Shown here piece after piece: positions 14,340 to 24,868 of a stretch of DNA of 64,000 bases. Location of the stretch: the NCBI RefSeq assembly GCF_030704535.1, contig NC_081820.1, positions 19,843,001 through 19,907,000 on the forward strand, read 5' to 3'. The notes under the pieces are model-generated. The model did not search any database, was not told where the DNA came from, and saw only the letters and a list, made by a program, of their open reading frames with translations. Positions within the stretch are counted from its first letter, which is position 1; every line of letters begins with the position of its first letter. Source of the DNA: Vitis vinifera (taxonomy: Eukaryota; Streptophyta; Magnoliopsida; Vitales; Vitaceae). Made by a program: the position numbers and the translations under genes.

Positions 14340-17300
14340 GTTTTCCATCTTAAATAAAATAGCCTCAGACATGTGTTGGCTCCTTTTTATTAAAGAGATT
14401 AATTCAAGAACCAAAAACAAGAGAGTTTGGATTGGATTTCTCTCCAAAGTTGAAAACCCCAATGATTATTAATTAATATCAGGTAATGCCATGATTTCTA
14501 TTGAATTTCATCGATTCACAATCCAGACATTCTAATGGTAAAGGAAGCAGCCAAGCAGGTTCCACTTTACCATCAATTTCCATCTTTCTAATTACGAACT
14601 GCTTGGACAGTCTCAGCCTAGTGGATTCTTGTGTTTTGTAGTGTAAAAAAATTTGAGAAAAAAAATGTATTGATGCGGTTGACTGATTTTTCATATTATA
14701 ATGATGAATGAGGATTAAAATATCAGAAATCATAGAAATTTCGATGTTTTGAATTTTATGAAAATACTGGGAAAATTAATAAAAAATTTGAAGAAAAAGT
14801 ATTGGAAAAATGAAATGTATCAAATGAATGTTGGGAAAAACTTCAACAAACAATAAAATTATTAAGTTGTTTCGTTTAGTGATAACATGAAACTTTTAAA
14901 AACATTTAAAAAAAATGATGTATTTTTTTAATATATATATATATATATATTTTTTTTTTAAAAAAAAAAATTATTAAATGGAATTTTAAAAATAAATAAT
15001 TGAAATTAATTTAATTAAAGCCAAATTTTAAGGGGGACAAAGAATATATATAATTATATCAATATGTATTTTATAGGACCAAGCTGCCGTGTATGCTACC
15101 CAACCATTGTCCACATGGGAGACCAAGGCTTGATTTTTGGGTTCTCCTTTCCTTTCATTTTGTAAGAGTGTAGACCAAATTTTGTGAGTGTTGGCCCTTT
15201 GTTCACCAGTCAAATATCAAGGTAAAATCTTCCAAAATCCTGATAAACCCTAAACCTAAGGGTGGTGGAAAAATCATAGAAAATGCTGACAAACCCAAAA
15301 TAAACCTAAAAGTAGTAAAAAATGTTGAAAAACATACTTAATTCCTATCTATGTTGAAAAACATACTTAATTCCTATCTATATATCATGTCGAGGTTCAC
15401 AAATACATAATATTTCTTTGAAATATCATTAAATATTAACAATACTTTCGTTCTTGATGATGATCACTTTTAAGGAGAAAGTTGATTAAAGTTGATTAAA
15501 GTTGAAATTAAAGCATAGAGGAAAACTATGGTTTCGAAAAAGGCAAACTCTTTGGTTTACCATTAATAAAAGGTTCAACCATGATGGAGCATTGTGATAA
15601 AAAAAATAAGGATTCCTATGGTTGAGTTAGATTGTGTTGAGTTTGCTTATCGACGAAGTAAGACAAAATATGATATTAATAATATAATTATTGATTGTTT
15701 ATTTAAAAGAGTGTAAACGTGCTACAAGATGCATTTGATATGTGAGAATATGAATGAAAATAGTATAAAACTAGAGGTGAATCATAATCTAAATGTAATA
15801 ATGAACAAAAATGGAATTGATTTCCTATTCCAACATTCAAAACGTAACCTTAATGTAATGCAAAATAACTTGATCCACTTTCCTTCTAATTTTTGTATGT
15901 AATGTACTTGTTCTCTAAATAGTGTAGAAACTAAAGTTTTTTGTATTCATTTCTAAGAGCTATGTAATATACTTGTGTTCTAAATAGTGTAGAAAATAAT
16001 TTTTTTTTTGGAACCATTTCGAAAAGCAAAGAAATGACAAATTTACACTGTACTATGGTTTTTGAAAAGATGGTTGATCATAAAGAGAATTAAATACAAG
16101 TTTTTAATGATAAAAGGTTTTGAGTTCCCTAGTACAAGTCGTGTTGTTGTTTGTAAGTAATGTGGTTTTCTAGACTGATAAGTGATGGAATTATAGCTCT
16201 TATAATATTAATAAAGTATTTTTAATTTATTTTTTAAACCATGATACTTGGAGAAAAATGTAGGCTTATGTTCAAAGTTGCAAAAATAGAAAGCTAATCA
16301 TTGAAGATGGGATGGGAGTGGTAACTACAAGATTACCATATGTACATCCAATGGCTCATGAAAGGCTCATAACTTGTGCATGACTGAACAACAAGATGAT
16401 CATAAGTACGAAAGTCATTCAAATAACAAATAATACTCGAGTTTGTCTTTAGGGCTGAATCTAACAACTCATTGTGGGCTCATCCCATCAAGGAGAGTTG
16501 ACCGGCCTAGTCCATAACCATTTAGGTTCTTGGTCAATGTTTAAACCTATCCATTACCCTCATTTTCTTGCTCAATTGCCTTTGATAGGTGAAAGTAAGA
16601 GGAAAAAGTTGGTGTGGGATATGTGGCATTATAAGGGAAGCACTACCAAGATGATTATAGGCTTTATGCTTATCAATTGAAGAGAGGGAGATGAGAGAAA
16701 AGGGGAAGGAGGGGGAGAGAGAGAGAGGGGGGATACTAGTTCTTTTAGGTAAATGCTCAATATTCAAGTAGGCCGACAAAGTCGATCATGATCAAGTGCT
16801 TTTTGGGTCATCTCAGACCTTGCGGTTGACGTTTATCCCTAAAATATTTCAAGTTGTTTTTTTTCATAGAAAGGATTTACTTGTTACTAATATTGTCTAA
16901 CCTCTATTCTTCTTTAGATCTCTTGTTTTACTCCGATAATATCATAAATTGGGTCAATAGAGAGGAAATTAATGCATTTCCATACTATTAAGTAAGTGGA
17001 ATAGATCTTATTCCTATCTCCTCTTTTTCTCTCGTCTTTCTTATGTCATTATTCCTAGGTCATCCATTAAAAACATCTAATGTCATTTGGGTTATGCAAT
17101 TCCGATAAACCTCTTATTTATTTTTTCTCCTTTCTTCTTTTACTTTAACTTCAAGTGCAAGGGTCATTTCCAATTGGGGGTGTCAACTTCATAGTGAGCC
17201 CTTTTATTACTTGTAGGGACCCTTATCTCTTCATGTTGTTGCTTTTGATAGTGTTTGCTTCCCTTTTTTTGCTCTCCTTTTGCTTCCTTACGCTTCCTTT

Positions 17301-17640
17301 TGGGTGTTGTTTGTTTATTTATTTATTTATTTTTAATTCTTTTATTCTTTTTTGTTTTTAATAATGGCCTCTATCATTGTTTGTGCCTTATTTCAAACTT
17401 TAATATGTATTATGTCATTGGAACAATGATGTAGTGTCAAAGATTGCCAAGGTTAGGGTTGATCATTTTGACACAACTCATACACAACATGAATTTTAGG
17501 GCAACTTTTATTTTAGTCCCTCAAGTTTATCTTCTTCTTCATTTCTTTTTTCTTTTTCTTTTGTTTTTATTCTCACCAAATGATTCAAATGTCACTTAAA
17601 TTAATGTACTCTTTCTTTTATGATTGATATACTTTTTTTT
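14340..17640. other. AT-rich intergenic region
   Basis: No gene is recognised. Short open frames here lack domains and follow AT- or CT-rich sequence. The interval 15.72-16.22 kb resembles 23.25-23.80 kb (for example the run from AGAAATGACAAATTTACACT onward), which makes it part of a duplicated or repeated segment downstream of the CXE genes. A purine-rich tract lies near 16,680-16,730. Confidence 0.5.
15322..15379. repeat. perfect 29-bp tandem duplication
   Basis: The 29-bp unit beginning ATGTTGAAAAACATACTTAA occurs twice back to back without mismatch. It lies in non-coding DNA. Confidence 0.85.
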
Positions 17641-17649
17641 TTCTCCTCT

Positions 17650-18060
17650 TTGGATTGGATATGCGAATTGCAATGTTTAGGGTTTGATTTAGAACTTTAA
17701 GGTTTTATTTGGGTAGTGTATTTAATTAATATTTTGGGAAGTGTATTAATAGATTTTATAAAATGGGTACTAACTAATATTAGTTGTAAAAAATATTATC
17801 ATTTAATATTATTTAGTAATTTTAATTAGTGATAATATAAGATTAATTTAAATTAAAATTAATTAGGTTTTATATATAAAATTTGAAGAAATTTAATTTA
17901 TAACGTTATTTTAGAAAGTGTACGAAGATTAAAAAGAAATTTTAGAAAATGTATAAAGATTTATTAAAAGCAGTTTATTTTTAATTATTTTGTGGGATAA
18001 GCAAGTTATATTCAATCCATAGCACAAGAAAAGGGAAAAGCAGCAAAGAACTTGACAAGG
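17650..18060. repeat. 3' flank shared by CXE1 and CXE2
   Basis: About 200 bp here (17,650-17,850) align by eye with 30,959-31,150 downstream of CXE2. Both copies contain AATTAATNTTTTGGGAA and TTATCATTTAATATTATTT. This shows the duplicated unit extends beyond the coding sequence into 3' flanking DNA. Confidence 0.75.
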
Positions 18061-18073
18061 CCATGAGCTGCTT

Positions 18074-19066
18074 CTAAGCCATGAAATTTTTTACGAGGCC
18101 AAACAAGGCCTTAGCTTTGGAGGATTCAAAGAGCTCTATCACATGGTAATCTCCTCTCACGAACTCTGCTTCCACCTCTACCCCATTTGCCTTTAACATA
18201 TCGACGAACTCCACCTGGCGGTCATGCAACAAATCTCCCTCACAGCCCGTCACCAACAACTTCCACCCCACCCGTCCGATCTTTGAACAGTGTTCTGAGG
18301 CTTTCTTAGCCATCGGATTGCTATACTCGTGATCGCGGTCAACGCCCTCTGGCAGTGATAATTGCCACGCCAGATCAGTAGCACATAGAGGCAGTACACC
18401 GTTTTTTTCCAACCTCACCTCTGACCCAGTTCTCTGGATCCCACCAAAAAATGGATGGTGCAAGATAAGCCCTCCGATCTTCAACGGCTCAAGATCTCCT
18501 ACTGAATCCGCCACGCGTATGCCCGTGAAGTACGCTAGGTTTGCTCCCGCACTGCTACCCATGAGAAAACACCGCGACACGTCAGCATGCTCTGACACCC
18601 AAACCTCTCCGCTGCTCTTGATCCAGTGCAGCGCCTCCACTCCGTCCTCGTAGGCTGCCGGAAGCCGATGCTCAGGCGCCAGCCTGTACTCCACGGAGAC
18701 GACGACGGCACCGATCTCCGCTGCCATGTGAGCGCAGTGATCATGAAAAACGGTGTCAGCGGCGCTGCAGATCACGAAACCGCCGCCGTGGAAGTAAACG
18801 ATGAGGGGCAGCTTTCTTGCAGCTCCAGCAGCAGGAGGGGAAGTATCCCGTTCTTCTCGGGGCAGGAAAACCCTGACCCAAATGTTCTTATCTGGGTTGA
18901 TGGTAACATCTTTGGAGAGCACTGGGATGCGGGTAGTGTGATCAGGTGATGCAGCGGTAGTCGGTAAGATGATGGGCCTGGTGACGGAGCCGTCGGGGTT
19001 GTTGATCATCTTGAGATAGTCATTGAAGTTGACGGTGGGTTTAGGTATTGCAGGGTAATCTGACAT
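18074..19066 (-). CDS. class-I carboxylesterase (CXE, alpha/beta hydrolase-3 family), copy 1
   Basis: Intronless frame of 330 aa, the usual length for plant CXE/HSR203J-like esterases. The oxyanion motif HGGGF is at residues 93-97. The nucleophile elbow is GSSAG at 170-174 with Ser172; many relatives have GDSAG. The Asp of the triad is most likely D278 (CEGDLLHDRQ), and the His is H308 (GDYHVIELF). YRLAPEHRLPAAYEDG (127-142) is a family signature. There is no signal peptide, so a cytosolic enzyme is expected. The family hydrolyses short-chain carboxyl esters, and plant members act on xenobiotics, volatile esters or hormone conjugates; the substrate here is unknown. A TATA box lies about 60 bp upstream. 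It is one of three tandem copies in the same orientation. No breaks were seen. Confidence 0.93.
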   Translation of the reverse strand: MSDYPAIPKPTVNFNDYLKMINNPDGSVTRPIILPTTAASPDHTTRIPVLSKDVTINPDKNIWVRVFLPREERDTSPPAAGAARKLPLIVYFHGGGFVICSAADTVFHDHCAHMAAEIGAVVVSVEYRLAPEHRLPAAYEDGVEALHWIKSSGEVWVSEHADVSRCFLMGSSAGANLAYFTGIRVADSVGDLEPLKIGGLILHHPFFGGIQRTGSEVRLEKNGVLPLCATDLAWQLSLPEGVDRDHEYSNPMAKKASEHCSKIGRVGWKLLVTGCEGDLLHDRQVEFVDMLKANGVEVEAEFVRGDYHVIELFESSKAKALFGLVKNFMA

Positions 19067-19124
19067 GTTGATCGCTGTAATATTTATGGTGGTCTGGTCA
19101 TGAGTGCAAGTATAGTCACTACTA

Positions 19125-19134
19125 GATATTTATA
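19125..19134 (-). promoter_or_regulatory. TATA box of CXE1
   Basis: Minus-strand TATAAATATC lies about 60 bp upstream of the CXE1 ATG, immediately preceded by a block (CTCTTCGG) that is also found upstream of CXE3. CXE3 has the same TATA element at the same distance; CXE2 lacks it. Confidence 0.6.
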
Positions 19135-19461
19135 CCGAAGAGTAAAGGGGAGACTGGATAGTTCTGATAAGGATATACAATCAAGTTGTGAGAAAGTCAA
19201 GGGAGAAAATCAAGGGATTTCCAAGTTTGAATATTTTGGAATATTTGTAGTTATACCATTTATTTGTATAGTTACTCAATTTATTTTGTTTCCTATTTTT
19301 TTGTAATCAGTTTCCTATTTTCGTGCTCATGCAATCTGTATATATACTAACCATATCAATGAAAATCACAAGCAATAATTCTTCAATTTCTCTCTTCTAA
19401 AAATCCTTTAAGTTCCACTTGGAATACCATAGCTTATCACCTCCACGTCCCTCTTAGAAAA

Positions 19462-19540
19462 GTTTTACTTCCAAGTCGGATTTTTGATTAGAATACCAAA
19501 GTTTTAAAAAATAATTCCAAATTTATCATAATTTGCATGA
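19462..19540. repeat. direct repeat flanking a TIR element (left copy)
   Basis: The segment from GTTTTACTTCCAAGTCGGA to AATTCCAAATTTATC recurs at 21,330-21,423, on the other side of the non-autonomous TIR element, with a few mismatches and a short internal expansion. It marks a local duplication around that insertion. Confidence 0.7.
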
Positions 19541-19641
19541 CTATCATACCATGTTTCATATATCTTCTTAATTCATTCTAAATTTTATTAATTATTTGGC
19601 AAGATGTCTTAAATAATATTGTAAAATTTCAAATTAAAAGT

Positions 19642-21320
19642 AGGGAAAATTACCCAATAGGTTGGGATGGATCGGAACTTAAAGGAAGATAAAATAATAT
19701 TCTAAATTTATTAATTACCCAAGATGTCTTTCAACTAAAACTTTTAAAATTCAAAGTATTTAAATTTGTTATGACATTTATGGTGCATGGGTCCCACATT
19801 TATTCTAATTATTGATATTCAAATTTTAAATCAAAATTTTGAATTTAACCCTTATAATTATATATAATTTTTTATTTAAATTTATTATTTAAAACAAAAA
19901 TACTTTTAAAAAATATTTTCAAAATATCATTTATTGTTTTTTTTTACATTTTTTTTATTTTTATTCTAATTTTTAATTTTATTAAGAAAAAAAATAAGTT
20001 TTATAATTATATAATAAAAATGATGCTTTATATATATATATATATTATAATTTTAAATTAATAAATTATGTTTTTATATTAAATTCAAGGAAGATAAAAT
20101 ATTTAATTTTTCACTCAGATTATCTAAAAAGAATAAGAAAATGATGAAGAAGATTTAATCATTTTTTTATTTTTATAATAAAATAATTTTTAAAAATTCA
20201 TATGATTTTTTTTTTCCTTTGCATAGTGTTTTTTTTTTTTTTTTCATATATAATTTTTTTTCTCAATGCATCCAGTGGATGATGTTAATATATTTGATAT
20301 GTTGAATATTAATAAGGTATAAAAAGTTATTTTCAAAATTATTACTTTTATTATAAAATACGGGTACAACGAAAACATGTTATAATTATAATATAAATAC
20401 ACTAACATTATAATACATCACAATAAAACCTAATTAGGAAATTTTTGAAATTTTTTATAAAAATGATAATTTTGTATGATCATACCATATTTCACAACAT
20501 ACCTATATCATAAATAATTTATGAAACCAAATGAAATACTAATTTGAATTCACGAAACTCGTAGTTTTTTTTTTTTATATTTTTATATATATAAATTATT
20601 AAATAATTTTAATACACTAGATAAATGTTAATATATTGATATGATGTGTTAATACCAATAGGGTATGAATAAACATTTTTAGAATTATTACTTTTGTAAT
20701 GAAATATAGGTACGACATAAATGCATTATACTTACAATATAAATACATTATCATTACAATATATTACACCATAATTTAATTTATTTTTATTTAATTTTTT
20801 CATGAGCCATATTACCTAATGAATAATTGTGAGTTATTCCATTTAATAGGTGTGTGTTAGTAAATTGAATATTTATATATTATTTAATTGATGATTGCTC
20901 ATAAAAAATAATTATTCATTATATTATGGTAACAAAATTTGTAATTGTATGTTACATATATAAAACGATATAATAATTTTGGGATATGGTTTTTATTTAT
21001 GAGATATTGAAAATTATTGTTTTACAAGGTTCTTTAAAAAATCTCAATTTTTTTTTAAAAAAATAGCAAATTTTTAAATAATAACTTGATTATTCAAAAG
21101 TGAACAACAATTTTTTCAGGCTGAGAAATGTAGGGTTGATTACCAATTAACCTGTACTTACCATCATGTATGAGCCCCACATCATTGGCAATCTCAAATT
21201 TATTTATAAATAATATAGAAAACATATTAAAGGGTAAAATTGTCCTCTAAAAATCTTTGAGATGAGTGAGCCTTCCTAGTAATTATTTTTTTCAGCCTAC
21301 CCTATTGGGTAATTCTCCCG
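19642..21320. mobile_element. non-autonomous TIR transposon, about 1.68 kb
   Basis: The left end GGGAAAATTACCCAATAGG and the inverse of the right end, GGGAGAATTACCCAATAGG, form imperfect terminal inverted repeats. Similar 11-bp A/T strings (AAATTAAAAGT before, AAAATTAAAGT after) could be a diverged target-site duplication, which would suit a MULE-type element. The interior is roughly 80 % AT and has no coding capacity. It holds two diverged copies of a roughly 145-bp segment (about 20,281-20,425 and 20,630-20,770; shared core TTATTACTTTTRTWATRAAATA). Superfamily assignment is tentative. Confidence 0.65.
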
Positions 21321-21469
21321 AAAATTAAAGTTTTACTTCCAAGTCGGACTTTTGATAAGAGTACGACAGTTTTAAAAAATAATTCCTAAATTACAGTAAT
21401 AGAAAAAATAATTCCAAATTTATCGTAGTTTTATCCAAATAAGAGAGAGAAAATAAATTATAAGTGAAA

Positions 21470-22090
21470 AATCGTTTCTTCAAAAGACGATTTTAAAAAA
21501 ATTATAAAAAAAATCGTCTTTCCAAGACACAATTTCAAAAATTTAAGAAGTGGGGAAATAAATGAAATGAGAAATCATCTCTTGAAAAGATGATTTTCAC
21601 AAAAATAAAAAAAATAAAAATTAAGAAGTGAGAAATTGTCTCTTCAAAAGATGATTTAAAAATAAAAATAAAAATAAAACCAAGTGAGAAATCGTTTAAG
21701 AGACGATTTCCACACAAAACTAAGAAATCCTAAAAAAAGCCAAGTAGGCAGAATAAAAGCGAGAAATTCTCTCTTGAAAAAAAAAACAAAAAAAACCTTA
21801 AAAAATCCACTTTTTTCATTCTTTATTCTATTTATACAATAATACAATTATTATAAATATATATTATAAAATTAATTAATTTTATTTACTAAATTTAATA
21901 TATAAATAATATACTAAATTTAATATAAGATAAATAATATTTATATATTATTTTTTTACTTTCACTTTGGAATTAAAAAAAAAAACTTTATCAATTTTCT
22001 ATGAAAATTGAGTTTAAAAAAATTGACATAAGAAATTGTGTCTTCAAGAGACGATTTTAAAAAAAAAAAAAAACTTTAAAAATCTATTTT
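21470..22090. repeat. reiterated GAGACGATTT hairpin motifs
   Basis: Short inverted motifs of the form AAATCGTCTCTT...AAGAGACGATTT occur about six times in 0.6 kb, for example near 21,468-21,495, 21,510-21,535, 21,570-21,597, 21,627-21,655, 21,688-21,710 and 22,030-22,055. A further half-motif lies at 22,862. Some are diverged (ATCATCTCTT). A longer AT-rich block containing ATTAATTTTATTTACTAAAT also occurs twice, at about 21,830-21,990 and 22,090-22,250. There is no coding capacity. Confidence 0.7.
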
Positions 22091-22099
22091 TCCATTCCC

Positions 22100-23949
22100 T
22101 ATTATACTTATACAATAATACAATTATTAAAAATATATATTATCAAATTAATTAATTTTATTTACTAAATTTAATTTATAAATAGTATACTAAATTTAAC
22201 ATAAGATAAATAATATTTATCTATTATTTTTTTTCTTTCACTTTGGAATTAAAAAAATAAAAAAATTACTATCAATTTTATGTGAAAAATGAGTTTAAAA
22301 AACAAATCTATTATTAATTTATTAAATAATTATTTACAAAATAAATAATTTTGTTTTGTTAAATTTTAAAATTAATTTTATTATATAAATTTTAAGATTA
22401 AAAATATTAATCTTTTAAGTTAAAATTTCACTATAAAATGAATAAAATATAAAAAAATAAGTTAAATAATTTTAATTGTTCTTAATCTTCAAATTTTCTT
22501 TAAATTAATTCAATTAATTACAACTAATAAAATTAATTTAGTTTGATATTTTTTTTATTTACAAGATAAATAATATTTATCTATTTTTTTGTTTATGAGA
22601 AAATGATTTTATAAAAAACAAATTTGTTATTAATTTATGAAATAATTATTTATAAAATAAATAATCTTATTTTGTTTTAGTAGTAGTCATGTTTATAAGG
22701 TGGGTGGTGGGAGAAGGACAAGACAACTGCATCATCTGTTAAATGACATTTCTTTCTACCAAGCTTCTTCTATGCAGTAATTCCCCTTCATCGAATTGGA
22801 TCCATCCATTTGTTCTACATTCTGTTGCTGCAGTTGTTGTTTTTGTTGCCATTTGTATCGAAGAGACGATTTCCAATTGCTTAATTCTTTTTTTTTTTTT
22901 TGGTGGTTTTTTTTTTATTGGTGGAAATCCTCTTCCCTCCTATCTAGCAAAAACTATCGTAGATTGAGAATTATTTTCCCCACTATGGTAATTTAAGAAT
23001 TATTTTTTAAAATTGCTGTACTCTTACAAAAAATCCCTTCCAAGTTATCAACACATCGTTTGACCATTTGGGAAAGGTTTTATGAGAGGAATATTGTATT
23101 TTATTGTTTTGTAATTGAGAAATATAATTTTATAGTTAGCATATATTCTTATTCAATACATGCCTTTAATTTTATTATACATTTTAAATGATACAAAATC
23201 CTAAATAATGAATTAAATTCTTCATATATTTTACATAATTAAGATTTAAACTAACATAATAATAATGAAAATAGAATGAAAATGAAACTGGAGCATAATA
23301 TTATGTAAAAAAGATGAATCAAAATCTTAAAGAAAGTAAAATTCGGTTGTCATATTAATGATTTTTTATATTCTCGTCTCATCGTAAGAAATAATCACAC
23401 AATAATGGATATGGATGAAATTAATTTCATATTTCCCATTTTGTATTTCAATATTCCAAATGTGAACTTAAAGTATACTTCATTTATCTTCTTTTTAACC
23501 TTTGTGTGTGATATACTTATGCTTAGAAATTAATTAATTAATATTATTATTATTATTATTATTTTAGGGATGTTTAATAGCAGGAAGAGCAAAGAAATGA
23601 TAGATTTACACTATAATACATTTTCTAAAGGGTTGGATAATCATAAAGAGAGTTATATGCAAGTTTCTAATGATAAAAGATCACGAGTTCTGAGGTTATA
23701 CAAGTAGCACTGCTTATAAGTAACAAGGTTTTCTAAATTAGTAAGGGATGAAATTTTAGTTTCTATAATATTAATAATGTTATTAAACAAGTATAAACAA
23801 AATGTAAAGGAAGAATAGTATAAATATATAAATTCTTTCAAAAATATCACATAAAAAAAAATTAATTAAGAGAACCAATTTCTTGCTTGGGGCGTAGGCA
23901 CCCAAGTTGTAAGATAGCCGAGTAAGCAACCCATCCCAAGCAATGTCAA
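22100..23949. other. AT-rich intergenic region left of the copia element
   Basis: No gene is recognised. It includes the 23.25-23.80 kb segment that resembles 15.72-16.22 kb, and a TTA microsatellite near 23,549-23,563. A short TG/T-rich stretch at 22.78-22.92 kb gives open frames without domains. Confidence 0.45.
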
Positions 23950-23954
23950 CTTGA

Positions 23955-24868
23955 TGTTGGGTTGGGTTATTTCCTTATTGTGGAGGAAAACCCAAAACCC
24001 AAACATTTAAGGCTTCTTAGGCCTTAATGTATAAAAGAGAAGAAGAAACCGTTTTCTCTTATTTTTCTTCATCTTTGCAGCCCTAGGAGGAGAGTAAGAA
24101 GAAAAATGAAGAGAAAGTTAGAGAGAAAAAGAAAAAGAGCCACTGAATTTTTGAAGTTAGAAAGAAGAAAAACGCTGATTTCTTTTCTTCTCTTTACTGT
24201 CCAGATTTCATCAAATGGCCGATCCCGCTTCGTGTGTGGTCCGATCGACCTGAAATTTGAAGTAGAGATTTTCAACTCATTGATCTCTAATCTGAACGGT
24301 GAAGATCGGATTTAGAGTTCCGAAAGGTTGTTGTTTCAGTCCGTGAACAGTGCATATTTGTTGTTGAATTTCTTCTCACCCGGGCAGTTCTGATCTTCAG
24401 CTTTGATCGAGATTAATCCGTGGTCTGATCGAGATAATTTTTGGTTAGCACATTCTTAACTCATTGATCTTCATTTGAATGGTCAAGATTGGATTTGGAG
24501 TTTGGAACAGTGGTGATTTGTGTCTGGGAACAGTGACTCTATTTTGGTGAGATCTCTCCATTGTTTTATGCAAGTTGTTTTGTATTTGCCAAGATTAATT
24601 GTCTTGAGATATGACTGATGTAGACCTCTAGTTTCATCTAGAGAGAATTGTGTAACCCATTGATTATATTAGTGGAGGGTTTAAGTGGCCTAAGGGTCCC
24701 GTGGTTTTTACTTCTCACATTTGGGAAGGTTTTCCACGCTAAAAATTGTTGGTGTTCATATTCTTGTTGCATTGGGTGAATTGTTGTTACTCTATTAAAT
24801 TGATTCCTATTAGGTTCTCACAAGAGGGGATAAAATCTGGTTGTGCATTGTTTGCATTTATCCCATCA
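23955..24868 (+). repeat. 5' LTR of the copia element
   Basis: 914 bp, starting TGTTGGG and ending CCCATCA. It matches 28,923-29,837 along its whole length and contains a TATA-like GTATAAAAG early on, the likely element promoter. Confidence 0.95.

Noticed and set aside
13797-14340. Overlapping plus-strand open frames rich in Ser and Leu
   Set aside because: They are produced by CT-rich tandem repeats read in different frames and have no independent support as genes.
16474-16779. Short open frames on both strands near 16.5-16.8 kb
   Set aside because: No domain, no splice context and no conservation signal visible; probably chance.
18535-18949. Open frames antisense to or overlapping CXE1 (and equivalents at CXE2 and CXE3)
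   Set aside because: They recur at the same relative place in all three copies only because the CXE coding strand is GC-richer and conserved; shadow frames.
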